From Candidatus Cryptobacteroides caccocaballi (GTDB lineage Bacteria; Bacteroidota; Bacteroidia; Bacteroidales; UBA932), in the NCBI GenBank assembly GCA_018064725.1, contig JAGHUQ010000090.1:1-33585 (forward strand): a stretch of 33,585 nt of DNA, given 5' to 3'. Position 1 is the first letter of the stretch. Each line of letters begins with the position of its first letter. The translations under genes and the position numbers were made by a program. The notes under the pieces were generated by a model, which searched no databases, was not told the origin of the DNA, and saw nothing but the letters and a program-made list of their open reading frames with translations. This document shows positions 7,914 to 16,945 of the stretch, one piece after another.

Positions 7914-10598
7914 TCATTGGTCTTTTAAATTCTTTCTGTACTGGGTAGGGCTGCAGCCTGTCAGTTCCTTGAACACACTGCTGAAATATCTTGGATAGGA
8001 GAATCCGATGCTGTATGATATCTCGTTTATGTTCATGTCGGTATCCTTCAGCAAGCGTATGGCTTCCTCGATCCTCATTCTCTTGATATACTCGTTGAGG
8101 CTGTAGCCGGTTATCATCTTCACCTTGTCATAAAGAGCGCTTCGGCTGATTCCGAGAGCGATGGTGAGGGTATTTGCACTTATCTCCTCGCTCATGTTCT
8201 CCTTCACGAAATTGTCAAGGCTTTCGATAAGCGCCTTGTCTTTTGGGGAGATTGCACTCTCCACAAGACCATGTCGTCGCATATTGTTCCGTATCACGAT
8301 ATAGATGAGTACGGATGACAGTGCTATCATCAGCAAGACCATGAAGATCATGAAAGCAAGTGTGCGATACCAGACCTGGTCGATTACGATCTTGACAACT
8401 GTAGGCTCGGACTCGGCAACCTCGTCTAATGGCAGGCAAACGGCTGATACGGTGTAAGTCCCGGGTGCCAGTGAGGTTAGCTTAAGGGTGGATGATGGGA
8501 GCGTGATAACGCGCTCGTCATTTCCGGAAACTACAAATCTGAATCGTGCGTTCTCATGGAAGCAGATGCCAAGAACCGAATAGTCCAATGTCAGAACCCT
8601 GGAATTCCATGGGATATGCACGCTTGAACGCACTTCGTCGTCAAAGTGGATGCGCTTTCTGTCTGTGGTGATTTCGTTCAGGACCATCCTCGGAAGTTTC
8701 TTGTTCCTGGAGATGGTCGCGAGTTCTGTGTCGATGCTGACAAAGCCTGACGATCCAGCCCAGTAGAATGTGCCGCCCTCAACGTTCTCATGCCATCCAT
8801 TGAGGATGTCGTTGCGTGTGTATCCGTCGAAAGGACCATAGCTGCATAGCGCGTCCTGGTGCACGTCATAGAGGAAAAGCCCGTTGCCCGCAGCAATCCA
8901 TACCATTCCATCCGCATCGACCGTCAAAGTCGATATCCTCTCGAATGGGAGAGAAGTGACCTCCTTCACTGCACCGCAGCTGTGCATGTCCGCATCATAG
9001 TTGCAGAAACAGAGACCATTGCTGCTCGCTATCCACATCCTGCTGGAGCGCTTGTCATAGCTTACCGACACGATGTTGCCCAGATTGTGACCGACTTTCA
9101 GGTCATGCAGTACAAGGTCGTCGAAAGTGTTCACGTATACCTTGTCATATCGGAAGGTCATCACCAGGTCATCGGAATACCATCCAAATTTCATCCCTGA
9201 AGCTGGCGATCCATCCTCGAGCAGGAGGGTGCTGGACCTTTCTGAAAGCGGGTCATACATGTAGGTGTTGCCTTTGCAAAGAACCATGATTGCATTGTCC
9301 CGGAGCTTGCTCGCTATAGGCAATCCTGTCCTCCAGTCATCGATCTTGTCCTGGATTCCGTTGAGCTTCACCGGATGGTAACGTCCTGTCCTTTTGTTGA
9401 AGAGGGTGAATCCCTTGGTGTAGATCACGGCAAGGATGTCGTCTCCCTTGAATCCGGTGACGCATGGGATGTAGTCACCAAAAGTAGCAGGAAAATGCCT
9501 GAACTGTCTTGTGGACGGATCGAAGGAGTTGATTCCGTTGCCGTCGGTTCCTATCCAGATCATTCCGTCATTGTCCTCGTACATTCCAAATACGCTGCGT
9601 TCGCTGAGTCCCATTGTGCTGTTGAGTACAGCGTCGGCATATGTGTGGATGTACTGTTTCCTGAGGTTGAACATGCCATAACGGGTCGTTCCTATCCACA
9701 TCTCGCCGTCTTCGTCGTCATAGACAACGGTGACAGCGTTGCTGGGGAACGATGATGGGTCGCCTGGGACATGCATCATCGGAGTAACCTTCATTGTCTT
9801 GGGATCAAGAAGACTGACTCCCCCGCCGTCCGTTGCAATCCAGACGGAACCGTCATAGATGGTCATATCGAAAACATATTCTGAGCTTATGCCCTCAAGT
9901 TTGCCAAGGTCGTGGCCATCCCTGCTGAAACGGTGGACTCCGTCTCCATAATATCCGACGAAGTATGAATTGTCCACTGGCACTATGCTCATAAGGGTCG
10001 AACCTGTTCCGCTGGAGAATTGCCCCAGATGCTGGGTTTCGGTGTCGAAACGCCATATTCCTCCGTCATCGGTTCCCATCAGCACGGTTCCGTCAGAGAG
10101 CGGTTCCACGGTATGGATGCTGATGTTGCCTGGAAAAACGACCAGTGCCGGGCTGTCGGTCTTCCCGCTGGCGAATATGTAAAGGGCGTAGCCGTTGTAA
10201 ACCCATATCTCATCCCCGACGCGCGAGCATCGCCCGCGTACTCCGTCGGCGACCTGGTCAAAGGAATTCTTGGCTCTGTCGAAGACATATGCCCCTTTTG
10301 AAGTGGTCGCCCATATTGTCCCATCTGCACCCTCTGCTATGGAATTGATGTTTTCCCCGTCAAGAGGATGGTGTACGTGGCCGGCGAAGGAGAAAAAATC
10401 CAAGCCGTTCATCGTGCCTACCCACATGCCGCCACGACGGTCTTTGAGAATGGCGTTGACGAAGGGATTTGTCAACCCCTCGTCCATGGATATGCATGTA
10501 TTGGAGTAGCTGACCTCCGGTTTTGCGGGACGCGTCTGAGCGAGGGCTGCAACTGGGAGGCACATAAGGAATATGATTTCAACAAGGTGTTTTCTCAT
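7914..10598 (-). CDS. Membrane-spanning beta-propeller/Y_Y_Y sensor fused directly to an AraC-type HTH
   Basis: 894 residues from the ATG at 10598, chosen because it begins with the signal peptide MRKHLVEIIFLMCLPVAALA. Repeated Reg_prop blades are visible throughout the periplasmic part (MWVGTMNGL, IWATTSKGA, VWIATDGGG, IWIGTDGNG, VWIAAGNGL), followed by a Y_Y_Y-like domain near 650-735. One transmembrane segment lies at about 746-770. The C-terminal ~105 residues are an AraC/XylS double HTH (ISRSALYDKVK, INEISYSIGFSYPRYFSSVF). Standard hybrid two-component systems (HTCS) carry histidine kinase and receiver domains between the membrane segment and the HTH. None is present here, since only about 25 residues separate them. 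It should sense a periplasmic oligosaccharide and act on the susC promoter from the membrane. It is divergent from SusC. Confidence 0.85.
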   Translation of the reverse strand: MRKHLVEIIFLMCLPVAALAQTRPAKPEVSYSNTCISMDEGLTNPFVNAILKDRRGGMWVGTMNGLDFFSFAGHVHHPLDGENINSIAEGADGTIWATTSKGAYVFDRAKNSFDQVADGVRGRCSRVGDEIWVYNGYALYIFASGKTDSPALVVFPGNISIHTVEPLSDGTVLMGTDDGGIWRFDTETQHLGQFSSGTGSTLMSIVPVDNSYFVGYYGDGVHRFSRDGHDLGKLEGISSEYVFDMTIYDGSVWIATDGGGVSLLDPKTMKVTPMMHVPGDPSSFPSNAVTVVYDDEDGEMWIGTTRYGMFNLRKQYIHTYADAVLNSTMGLSERSVFGMYEDNDGMIWIGTDGNGINSFDPSTRQFRHFPATFGDYIPCVTGFKGDDILAVIYTKGFTLFNKRTGRYHPVKLNGIQDKIDDWRTGLPIASKLRDNAIMVLCKGNTYMYDPLSERSSTLLLEDGSPASGMKFGWYSDDLVMTFRYDKVYVNTFDDLVLHDLKVGHNLGNIVSVSYDKRSSRMWIASSNGLCFCNYDADMHSCGAVKEVTSLPFERISTLTVDADGMVWIAAGNGLFLYDVHQDALCSYGPFDGYTRNDILNGWHENVEGGTFYWAGSSGFVSIDTELATISRNKKLPRMVLNEITTDRKRIHFDDEVRSSVHIPWNSRVLTLDYSVLGICFHENARFRFVVSGNDERVITLPSSTLKLTSLAPGTYTVSAVCLPLDEVAESEPTVVKIVIDQVWYRTLAFMIFMVLLMIALSSVLIYIVIRNNMRRHGLVESAISPKDKALIESLDNFVKENMSEEISANTLTIALGISRSALYDKVKMITGYSLNEYIKRMRIEEAIRLLKDTDMNINEISYSIGFSYPRYFSSVFKELTGCSPTQYRKNLKDQ

Positions 10599-10603
10599 GA
10601 AAA

Positions 10604-10635
10604 CAAAGTTACCCTTTAATACATACGAAAACAAG
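10604..10635 (-). promoter_or_regulatory. Promoter of the AraC-type regulator gene
   Basis: On the - strand TAACTTTG (10611-10604) matches the -7 consensus TAnnTTTG. CTTG (10635-10632) lies exactly 20 bases upstream and matches three of four bases of the -33 TTTG. The -7 ends only five bases before the ATG at 10598, so the predicted transcript starts at or next to the start codon, implying leaderless translation. Confidence 0.5.
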
Positions 10636-10659
10636 TTCTCAAGGGGCTGGAATGCATGT

Positions 10660-10690
10660 TTGGACTATGGTTGACTATTTTTAGACCATA
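10660..10690. promoter_or_regulatory. Candidate AraC-type operator in the regulator-susC divergent region
   Basis: TTGGACTAT (10660-10668) is repeated as TTGACTAT (10671-10678), about one helical turn apart. An overlapping inverted repeat pairs TATGGT (10666-10671) with ACCATA (10685-10690). Tandem half-sites spaced 11 bp are typical of AraC-family binding. Placement upstream of susC fits activation by the divergent regulator. This is pattern-based only. Confidence 0.3.
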
Positions 10691-10717
10691 ACTGAAGGCC
10701 AGTGGCAGGTGATAATC

Positions 10718-10725
10718 TACCTTTA
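10718..10725 (+). promoter_or_regulatory. Weak -7 candidate for the susC operon
   Basis: TACCTTTA differs from TAnnTTTG only in the last base and lies about 50 bases before the susC ATG. There is no -33 TTTG at proper spacing, as expected for a promoter that needs an activator. Other weak candidates exist in the region. Confidence 0.25.
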
Positions 10726-10776
10726 CTCAGTAAATTAGCGCAAGATTTTCACAATCCATATTTAATAACAATTTAT

Positions 10777-13700
10777 ATGAAAAAATTTCTAGTCACTTGT
10801 TTCGCAGCACTTCTAGTACTGCCCGCATTTGCACAGAAGCTTTACACAGGTGTTGTCACTGATGCATCAGGGGCACCATTCGTGGGAGCGGTAGTGCAGA
10901 TTTTGGAAACCCGTGCCGCTGCTGTCACCAATGCTAACGGTGCGTTCTCGGTAAGCGCCTCAGAAGGCCAGACAATGGAGGTCAACTGTGTCGGAATGAA
11001 AACCGTCACTCTCACCCTCCCAGCGAATAGTCCGGTAAACGTTGTCCTCGAAGAGGATTACCAGCTTCTAGAGGAGACAGTCGTTGTCGGTTACGGTGTA
11101 ACCAAGAAGCGTGACCTGGCAGGTAGCGTCGCCTCTATCAAGACAGAGGAAATCAAGGCCGGCGTCGTTACCAGCACAGAGGACCTCATCAAGGGTCGTG
11201 CAGCTGGTGTGACGGTCACCCAGAACTCTTCTGCCCCTGACGGTTCGCTCAACATCCGTATCCGTGGAGGCGCTTCACTTGGTACGAACAACGACCCTCT
11301 CTATGTTGTCGATGGAGTCCTTTCATCTCCTGGAAACATGCTTGCTCCAGAGGACATCGAGAGCATCGAGATCCTCAAGGATGCGGCATCTACTGCAATC
11401 TATGGTGCAAAAGGTGCCAACGGTGTAGTCATCATCACCACAAAGAGAGGTCACAATGACCAGTTCACAATCAACTACTCTTTCAATCTCTCAGCCAAGT
11501 CTGTCCACAACAACATCGACCTCATGGATGCCCAGGACGAGATGCATTACGCCAACAAGATCTGGGAGGAAAACGGTAAGATGGGTGCGCAGCCATTCCC
11601 TGACAAGTATCTTGAATATAAGGGTCCCGGTACAGACTGGATCAAGGAATTCGGCCGTACAGGTATAACCCAGACTCATGCCGTTTCCATGACAGGTGGT
11701 ACCGAGAAGGTAAAGGCAGCCGCCACAATCAACTACCATGAGAACCAGGGAACAATCCAGAATACCGACTTCAAGCGTCTCAATGGCCGTGTCAATGTCG
11801 ATTTCACTCCGGTAAAGTGGCTCAAGGCCGGCATCAATACCAATTTCACAAGGAGCAATGGCACATATGTCCCAACCGACATCGCCTCTGCTACAGAGAA
11901 TGCGATGTACCGACTCCTCATCGTCTCTCCTTTGGACAAGAATGACGACTCCGGACTTCAGTGGATCGGCAAGGCCCAGTTCGGTGATGAGATCCAGCGT
12001 TATTTCAGAAACGCTGACTATCACGAAGCCTCTATGGCAGCGGCTATCGCAGGCTATGCTGAGGCAACTTTTTGGAAGAAGCTTTCAGTCAGAGGCCAGT
12101 ACTCTACAACATTCAATTACTATAAAGGCCAGAACTACCTTAACCGCCAGACTCAGATCGGCATGGGCAAGAACGGTGTCGCAACCGTATCATCAAGTGA
12201 CCAGATCTATCAGCAGGTAGATGGCCTTGTGACATACCATGACAACTTCGCTGGCAAGCATGACCTCAAGATCATTGCCGGTACCAGCTACAGGAACAAA
12301 GTCTCACAGAGCCTCAATGCATCAGCATCGAACTTCACGACTGACGCTTTCCGCTTCTACAACCTCGGTGCTGCCGGAAACTATGATTCGATGGGTTCAT
12401 GGAGGGACGACAAGACAAATCTCTCTTTCTTCGGAAGAGTCGAGTACGTTCTCCTCGATAGATATATCTTCAACGCCAGCATCCGTGCTGATGGTGCGTC
12501 CAACTTCGGTAAGAACAACAAGTGGGGTTACTTCCCAGGCGTATCAGCGGCATGGCAACTCGGTGACGAGCATTGGATGGAATGGGCGAAGCCAGCCCTC
12601 TCGCAGCTCAAGTTGCGTGTAAGCTGGGGTCAGACAGGTAATGACAGCATCGGCAGCTACAGGTCACTCAAGACATACGCCAGCTGGAAAGCCTATACAG
12701 GTCTCAACAATACTGCATCCAGCCTTTACCTCAGCTCTCCAGGCAACAACTCCCTCAAGTGGGAGACTACAACCCAGACAGATGTCGGTCTCGATGCCAT
12801 CCTCTTCAAGGGAAGAGTCGAGTTGAGCCTCGACTACTACAACAAGCTTACCACCAACCTTCTCAATGATGTGACCATCTCTTACAGCCATCTTGGTATC
12901 GGTACAACCGTCGGCAACCTCGGTTCTGTTTCCAACAAGGGTTTCGAGGTATTCCTCAAATGGCATATCATCGACAAGGCCAATTTCAGCTGGTCAACCA
13001 ATGTTGCCTTCTCTTACAACAAGAGCCGCATCGAGGAAATCAACCAGAAGAGACATGTTTCTGTAAGGCCACAGGGTGCATATGAGAGCCACAATTACAT
13101 TGAGATGGACAAAGGCCTTCCAATGGGTGCAATCTATGGCTACAAGTGCATCGGTATTCTCCAGAAGGGAGAGACCTATGATCCACAGCCTAAGTCACAG
13201 CCTGGTGACTACATCTTCGAAGATATTGACCATAACGGAAAGATCGATTCGGATGACAAGACCATGCTCGGCGTAGGTATCGCACCTATGACGTTGGGAT
13301 GGGGCCAAACCTTCCGTTTCTATGGCTTCGACGCCACAATCTTCTTTGACGGATCGTTCGGAGGCAGCCTTCTCAACCTTTCTAGGGTAGTGCTTGAGGA
13401 CAAGAACCGACTCAGAAGCTGTTTTGACAGATGGACAAAGGAGAACCCTTCAAATACTCTTGGACGTTCTACGTGGGAGAAGACCACTGAATACCAATAC
13501 GGATCATTCGTGAATTCAAACTATGTCGAGAAGTCTGACTTCCTCCGTCTTTCAAACCTCGAGTTAGGTTATACCTTGCCTGTTGAGAAACTCAAGATCA
13601 ACAAAGTTGTCAAGGGCGCAAGGGTATTCATCGGAGGCCAGAAGCTCTTCACCATCACCAAGTACTCCGGCTTCGATCCTGAAGTCAGCTCAGGCGGTGC

Positions 13701-13782
13701 AGATGATACAGCACATGGACTTGACTGGGCAGCATACCCTCCTTTCAGGACTTTCAACTGCGGTGTAAACGTAACATTCTAA
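10777..13782 (+). CDS. SusC-family TonB-dependent outer-membrane transporter
   Basis: 1001 residues from the ATG at 10777. The start is set by the signal peptide MKKFLVTCFAALLVLPAFAQ; a longer in-frame extension upstream has no signal sequence. An N-terminal carboxypeptidase-D-like regulatory domain (about 22-100, with TGVVTDASGAPFVGA) is followed by a TonB-box-like segment (EETVVVGYGV), a plug domain (IRIRGGASLG, DPLYVVDGVL) and a beta-barrel ending in NCGVNVTF. SusC proteins import oligosaccharides across the outer membrane with energy from TonB. SusD follows 12 bp downstream and forms the lid of the complex. The gene is full length. Specificity cannot be read from the sequence. Confidence 0.96.
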   Translation: MKKFLVTCFAALLVLPAFAQKLYTGVVTDASGAPFVGAVVQILETRAAAVTNANGAFSVSASEGQTMEVNCVGMKTVTLTLPANSPVNVVLEEDYQLLEETVVVGYGVTKKRDLAGSVASIKTEEIKAGVVTSTEDLIKGRAAGVTVTQNSSAPDGSLNIRIRGGASLGTNNDPLYVVDGVLSSPGNMLAPEDIESIEILKDAASTAIYGAKGANGVVIITTKRGHNDQFTINYSFNLSAKSVHNNIDLMDAQDEMHYANKIWEENGKMGAQPFPDKYLEYKGPGTDWIKEFGRTGITQTHAVSMTGGTEKVKAAATINYHENQGTIQNTDFKRLNGRVNVDFTPVKWLKAGINTNFTRSNGTYVPTDIASATENAMYRLLIVSPLDKNDDSGLQWIGKAQFGDEIQRYFRNADYHEASMAAAIAGYAEATFWKKLSVRGQYSTTFNYYKGQNYLNRQTQIGMGKNGVATVSSSDQIYQQVDGLVTYHDNFAGKHDLKIIAGTSYRNKVSQSLNASASNFTTDAFRFYNLGAAGNYDSMGSWRDDKTNLSFFGRVEYVLLDRYIFNASIRADGASNFGKNNKWGYFPGVSAAWQLGDEHWMEWAKPALSQLKLRVSWGQTGNDSIGSYRSLKTYASWKAYTGLNNTASSLYLSSPGNNSLKWETTTQTDVGLDAILFKGRVELSLDYYNKLTTNLLNDVTISYSHLGIGTTVGNLGSVSNKGFEVFLKWHIIDKANFSWSTNVAFSYNKSRIEEINQKRHVSVRPQGAYESHNYIEMDKGLPMGAIYGYKCIGILQKGETYDPQPKSQPGDYIFEDIDHNGKIDSDDKTMLGVGIAPMTLGWGQTFRFYGFDATIFFDGSFGGSLLNLSRVVLEDKNRLRSCFDRWTKENPSNTLGRSTWEKTTEYQYGSFVNSNYVEKSDFLRLSNLELGYTLPVEKLKINKVVKGARVFIGGQKLFTITKYSGFDPEVSSGGADDTAHGLDWAAYPPFRTFNCGVNVTF

Positions 13783-13794
13783 CAAAACGATAAA

Positions 13795-15474
13795 ATGAAA
13801 CTCAAAACATACATTCTGACAGCGTCTGCTGTCATCATGGCAATGTCTTCCTGCTCGATCGATCCTCTCAAGGAGACCGTATACTCCTCTATGACCCAGG
13901 ATATCGCTTTCACGACAGGAGAGAACGCCCAGGCTGCGGTAAATGCCATGTTTGTACCTCTCCATCAGCTCTACAGAGAGCCCATGTGGATGTTGAACGA
14001 TGTTCCTACCGATGTTGGAACACGTGCATACTGCACAGAATGGCTCAATGACGACCAGGCGAAGGTTGATGCCATCATCTCTGGAGTATATGCCAACTAT
14101 TGCTCCATCTATGCCCGCGCAAACGATATCCTCGACATGGTTCCCGGCATGGATGACGCGCTCTTCGACACTGCCAATGTTCTCCCTAAGGCGTCGCTCA
14201 TCGCGCAGGCCCATTTCATGAGGGCATATGCATACTACCAGCTCACCGACATCTACTATCAGGTGCCTCTTGTAACCACCAGTGACGTGAACGTAGACGA
14301 TCCAGTGAGCATCGCAAGCATCGACGAGATCGAGGCTGTCATCGAGAGCGACCTCAAGGCAGCTGCTGAGAATCTTCCTGAAACATGGCCAAACTCAGAG
14401 GGCCAGCGTCCTACTTATGGTGCTGCGGAGTCTTTCCTTGTAAGGCTCTACATGAGACAGGGAGGACGTGCACGTCTCGCCGGCGATGCAGGTACAGCCA
14501 AGAAGAAGTGGCAGGCCGCTCTTGCCGAAGTCGACAAGGTTCTTGCTCTCGAAGGCAAGTGCTATACTCTCTATCCTGACGTATGGACAGCATTTGACCC
14601 TACAACTGACGAGGCTCTTTACAATGACGAGCTCATCTGGGCAGTAAGGGCATCAAGAACCGACACGAACGGATCATGGGATATCGGTCTTATGTGCACT
14701 CCATGGGAGTATGACATGGGCTGGGACTGTTACCGCTGCTCTCTTGAGCTCTACTGGTCATTCGACCCTGAGGACACTCGACTTACACGCCTGATCGTGG
14801 ATAGCTATCCTGATGTCTACAACGATGATTACCCAGACGACATGTGGTACTACATGGCTCCTACCAAAGTCGAGGACGTTGGACGATGCATCAAGATCAT
14901 GGACAGCATGCCTGAACTCGATAACATGACCCACAGCGAGCATGAGTACGTGAGCACCCAGAAGTTCATGTTCCTCAATACATGGATGTATCTCTATGAC
15001 ACACCTAACAACTTCCCTATCGTACGTCTTTCTGACATGATCCTCTGCAAGGCCGAAATCCTTAACGAACTCAACGGACCTGACGCGGAGTCGATCAAAC
15101 TTGTGAACAGAATCCGCGAGAGAGCTTTCGAGAACTCTGACCACAACATCGCTGCTTCAGATGTTCCGACTGCCGAGGCGCTCAGAAGCGCAATCTGCGA
15201 CGAACGTGCATGGGAGCTCAACTCGGAGGCATTGCGCCGTCCTGACCTCATCCGCATGGGCCTTTGGAAGGACCGCTACGACAAGTACGTGGCAAGCCAG
15301 AAGGAGAGAGCATACTGGAAGGCCATCAACCTCGATATGCCTGAGGGTTCGTTTGACGACGATGTCAAGCCATATCCTACAGACCTCACAGAGAATGATA
15401 TCCGCCGCTACTTCCCATTCCCTGAAAGAGAGACCATCCTCAATCCGGGACTTGCTGAAGCTCGAAACTTCTAG
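13795..15474 (+). CDS. SusD/RagB-family glycan-binding lipoprotein
   Basis: 559 residues with signal peptide MKLKTYILTASAVIMAMSS and lipobox Cys20. The N-terminal region shows the SusD TPR-like helices (AQAHFMRAYAYYQLTDIYYQ). The C-terminal part has the family signature EALRRPDLIRMGLW and ends near YFPFPERE. The protein sits on the cell surface as the hinged lid of the SusC barrel and binds the imported glycan. Gene order SusC-SusD with a 12-bp gap is standard. A strong RNA hairpin follows at 15496-15530. Many aromatic residues and acidic loops are present, but binding-site residues cannot be assigned with confidence. Confidence 0.95.
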   Translation: MKLKTYILTASAVIMAMSSCSIDPLKETVYSSMTQDIAFTTGENAQAAVNAMFVPLHQLYREPMWMLNDVPTDVGTRAYCTEWLNDDQAKVDAIISGVYANYCSIYARANDILDMVPGMDDALFDTANVLPKASLIAQAHFMRAYAYYQLTDIYYQVPLVTTSDVNVDDPVSIASIDEIEAVIESDLKAAAENLPETWPNSEGQRPTYGAAESFLVRLYMRQGGRARLAGDAGTAKKKWQAALAEVDKVLALEGKCYTLYPDVWTAFDPTTDEALYNDELIWAVRASRTDTNGSWDIGLMCTPWEYDMGWDCYRCSLELYWSFDPEDTRLTRLIVDSYPDVYNDDYPDDMWYYMAPTKVEDVGRCIKIMDSMPELDNMTHSEHEYVSTQKFMFLNTWMYLYDTPNNFPIVRLSDMILCKAEILNELNGPDAESIKLVNRIRERAFENSDHNIAASDVPTAEALRSAICDERAWELNSEALRRPDLIRMGLWKDRYDKYVASQKERAYWKAINLDMPEGSFDDDVKPYPTDLTENDIRRYFPFPERETILNPGLAEARNF

Positions 15475-15495
15475 AACAGTTTCTTTTTCATAAAT

Positions 15496-15530
15496 ATTCC
15501 CACTGGCCGGCATGACCGGCCACTGGGAAT
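15496..15530 (+). promoter_or_regulatory. Strong intercistronic hairpin between susD and the next gene
   Basis: Left arm 15496-15510 pairs with right arm 15516-15530 at 14 of 15 positions (single C-C mismatch) around a CATGA loop. No long T-run follows on the + strand, so it is not a textbook terminator. Stem-loops after susCD pairs are known to reduce downstream transcript or stabilise the susCD message. That role is inferred here. Confidence 0.6.
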
Positions 15531-15546
15531 TACATTGTTAAACAAT

Positions 15547-16941
15547 ATGAGATTCAGATCATTTACGCTGGCAATCGCTGCAATCTGCCTGCTGGCATGC
15601 ACAAAAGTCAATGTTGAAAAGAACGTAAGGGCGCTTTCCATCACCTGTGAGCAGGTTGAGGGCAATGTCCTGAGAGTCGATGTCAGCACCGTATTCTCCT
15701 CAGAATGTGAATATGATATCAGCTACTGGAGAAAGGGCATGCCATCCGAGATGCAGACTATACGCAAGCGACACAGCGAAGGCAAGGAAGGACATGCTGT
15801 CCTGATGTTCCTTTACCCGGAAAGCACCTACTGCTTCAAGGTGAACATGGGCGAGGATTCCGAATCCGACGTGTTCGAGTTCCAGACAGGCACTCTTCCT
15901 GCAGATATGCCTCACTACAGCGTAAATGAAGGGGCCGGCAAAGCTATCCCGGGCTACATCTTCCAGACCCAGATTTCCAAACCGGGATACATCACCATTG
16001 CCGACACCGACGGAAACATTGTGTGGTACCAATACATCGACCAGGCGGCGAGGATGTTCGACTTCCGTGCTGAGGACGGGGTAATATGGCTTCTTACAGG
16101 CTTCAAGGAAGATTCCGATGGAGATTTTCAGCGCCTGGCGTCCCGCATCATGTGTATCGACCTCTATGGCAATATCCTCCGCAAGTGGTCCATCGTTGAC
16201 AACGAGATAGACATTCCATACGCTCACCATGAAATCAGGGTGATGCCTGATGGCAACATCGCAGTGGTGAGCAATTTCACAAGGGAGTATGACCTTACTC
16301 CCCTCGGTGGCGATGCTGCCACCACATTGTATGGTGACGGTTTCGTCATCTTCAACAAAGAAGGCAAGGTAGTCAGGACCTGGAACTTCCTTGACAGGAT
16401 AGACCCGCTGGGCTGCAGCTTCATCCAGCCAATGAAGAGACCACTTGACCTTCTTCATGCCAATTCCTTCAACTACGACAGCGAAGGCAATTACTATATG
16501 ACTTTCAACGCTAGCAGCCAGCTTTGGAAAATCGACTCGAAAACAGGAGAAATACTCTATATATTGGGTCCTGACGGCAATGTTGAGCTCGACGAGAGCG
16601 GATTCGCCCAGGGACTCCACGCGGCTGTGCCGCTTGCTCCGGATCGCGTCCTCTGCCTTGACAACGGACGCGAGAGAAAGTGCAGCCGCGCTGTGATCTA
16701 CCGCATAGATCCGGACACGAAGAAAGCGGAAGTGGAACTTTCAGTGATGCTTCCAAAGGCCTACTCTTCAAAGGACAGAAGCAATGTGGAGCTCATTGCC
16801 GACAATACAATGCTCATGTTCGGAATGACCGTGTCCCACTATGTCGTCTTCACAGACCTTGAAGGAAACATCATCAAAAGTTTGGAGAGAAACGGAATGT
16901 CCTACAGGACACATTATCTGCCTGAACTCCATGAATACTAG
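15547..16941 (+). CDS. Arylsulfotransferase (ASST)-fold lipoprotein
   Basis: 464 residues from the ATG at 15547, chosen because it starts the lipoprotein signal MRFRSFTLAIAAICLLAC (Cys18); an ATG 12 bases upstream is less likely. After a beta-sandwich N-domain (about 25-115), a six-bladed propeller carries ASST-family landmarks: AHHEIRVMPDGN (His227/228), DLLHANSFNYDSEGNYY (His304) and GLHAAVPLAPDRV (His358). These line up with the catalytic histidines of E. coli ASST. The Arg that normally follows in an SSR motif is replaced, since this protein reads FNASSQLWKID. ASSTs move sulfate from an aryl sulfate donor to a phenol. Without the Arg, catalysis is uncertain and a binding role is possible. 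It is co-directional with susCD and 4 bp from GH39. Confidence 0.65.
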   Translation: MRFRSFTLAIAAICLLACTKVNVEKNVRALSITCEQVEGNVLRVDVSTVFSSECEYDISYWRKGMPSEMQTIRKRHSEGKEGHAVLMFLYPESTYCFKVNMGEDSESDVFEFQTGTLPADMPHYSVNEGAGKAIPGYIFQTQISKPGYITIADTDGNIVWYQYIDQAARMFDFRAEDGVIWLLTGFKEDSDGDFQRLASRIMCIDLYGNILRKWSIVDNEIDIPYAHHEIRVMPDGNIAVVSNFTREYDLTPLGGDAATTLYGDGFVIFNKEGKVVRTWNFLDRIDPLGCSFIQPMKRPLDLLHANSFNYDSEGNYYMTFNASSQLWKIDSKTGEILYILGPDGNVELDESGFAQGLHAAVPLAPDRVLCLDNGRERKCSRAVIYRIDPDTKKAEVELSVMLPKAYSSKDRSNVELIADNTMLMFGMTVSHYVVFTDLEGNIIKSLERNGMSYRTHYLPELHEY

Positions 16942-16945
16942 AAAA

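Noticed and set aside
7914..10598. Full hybrid two-component system (HTCS)
   Set aside because: No histidine kinase, ATPase or receiver domain fits in the roughly 25 residues between the membrane segment and the AraC HTH.
15700..16620. 306-codon - strand frame opposite the ASST-like gene
   Set aside because: Antisense shadow. The + strand frame has a lipoprotein signal, family motifs and operon spacing.
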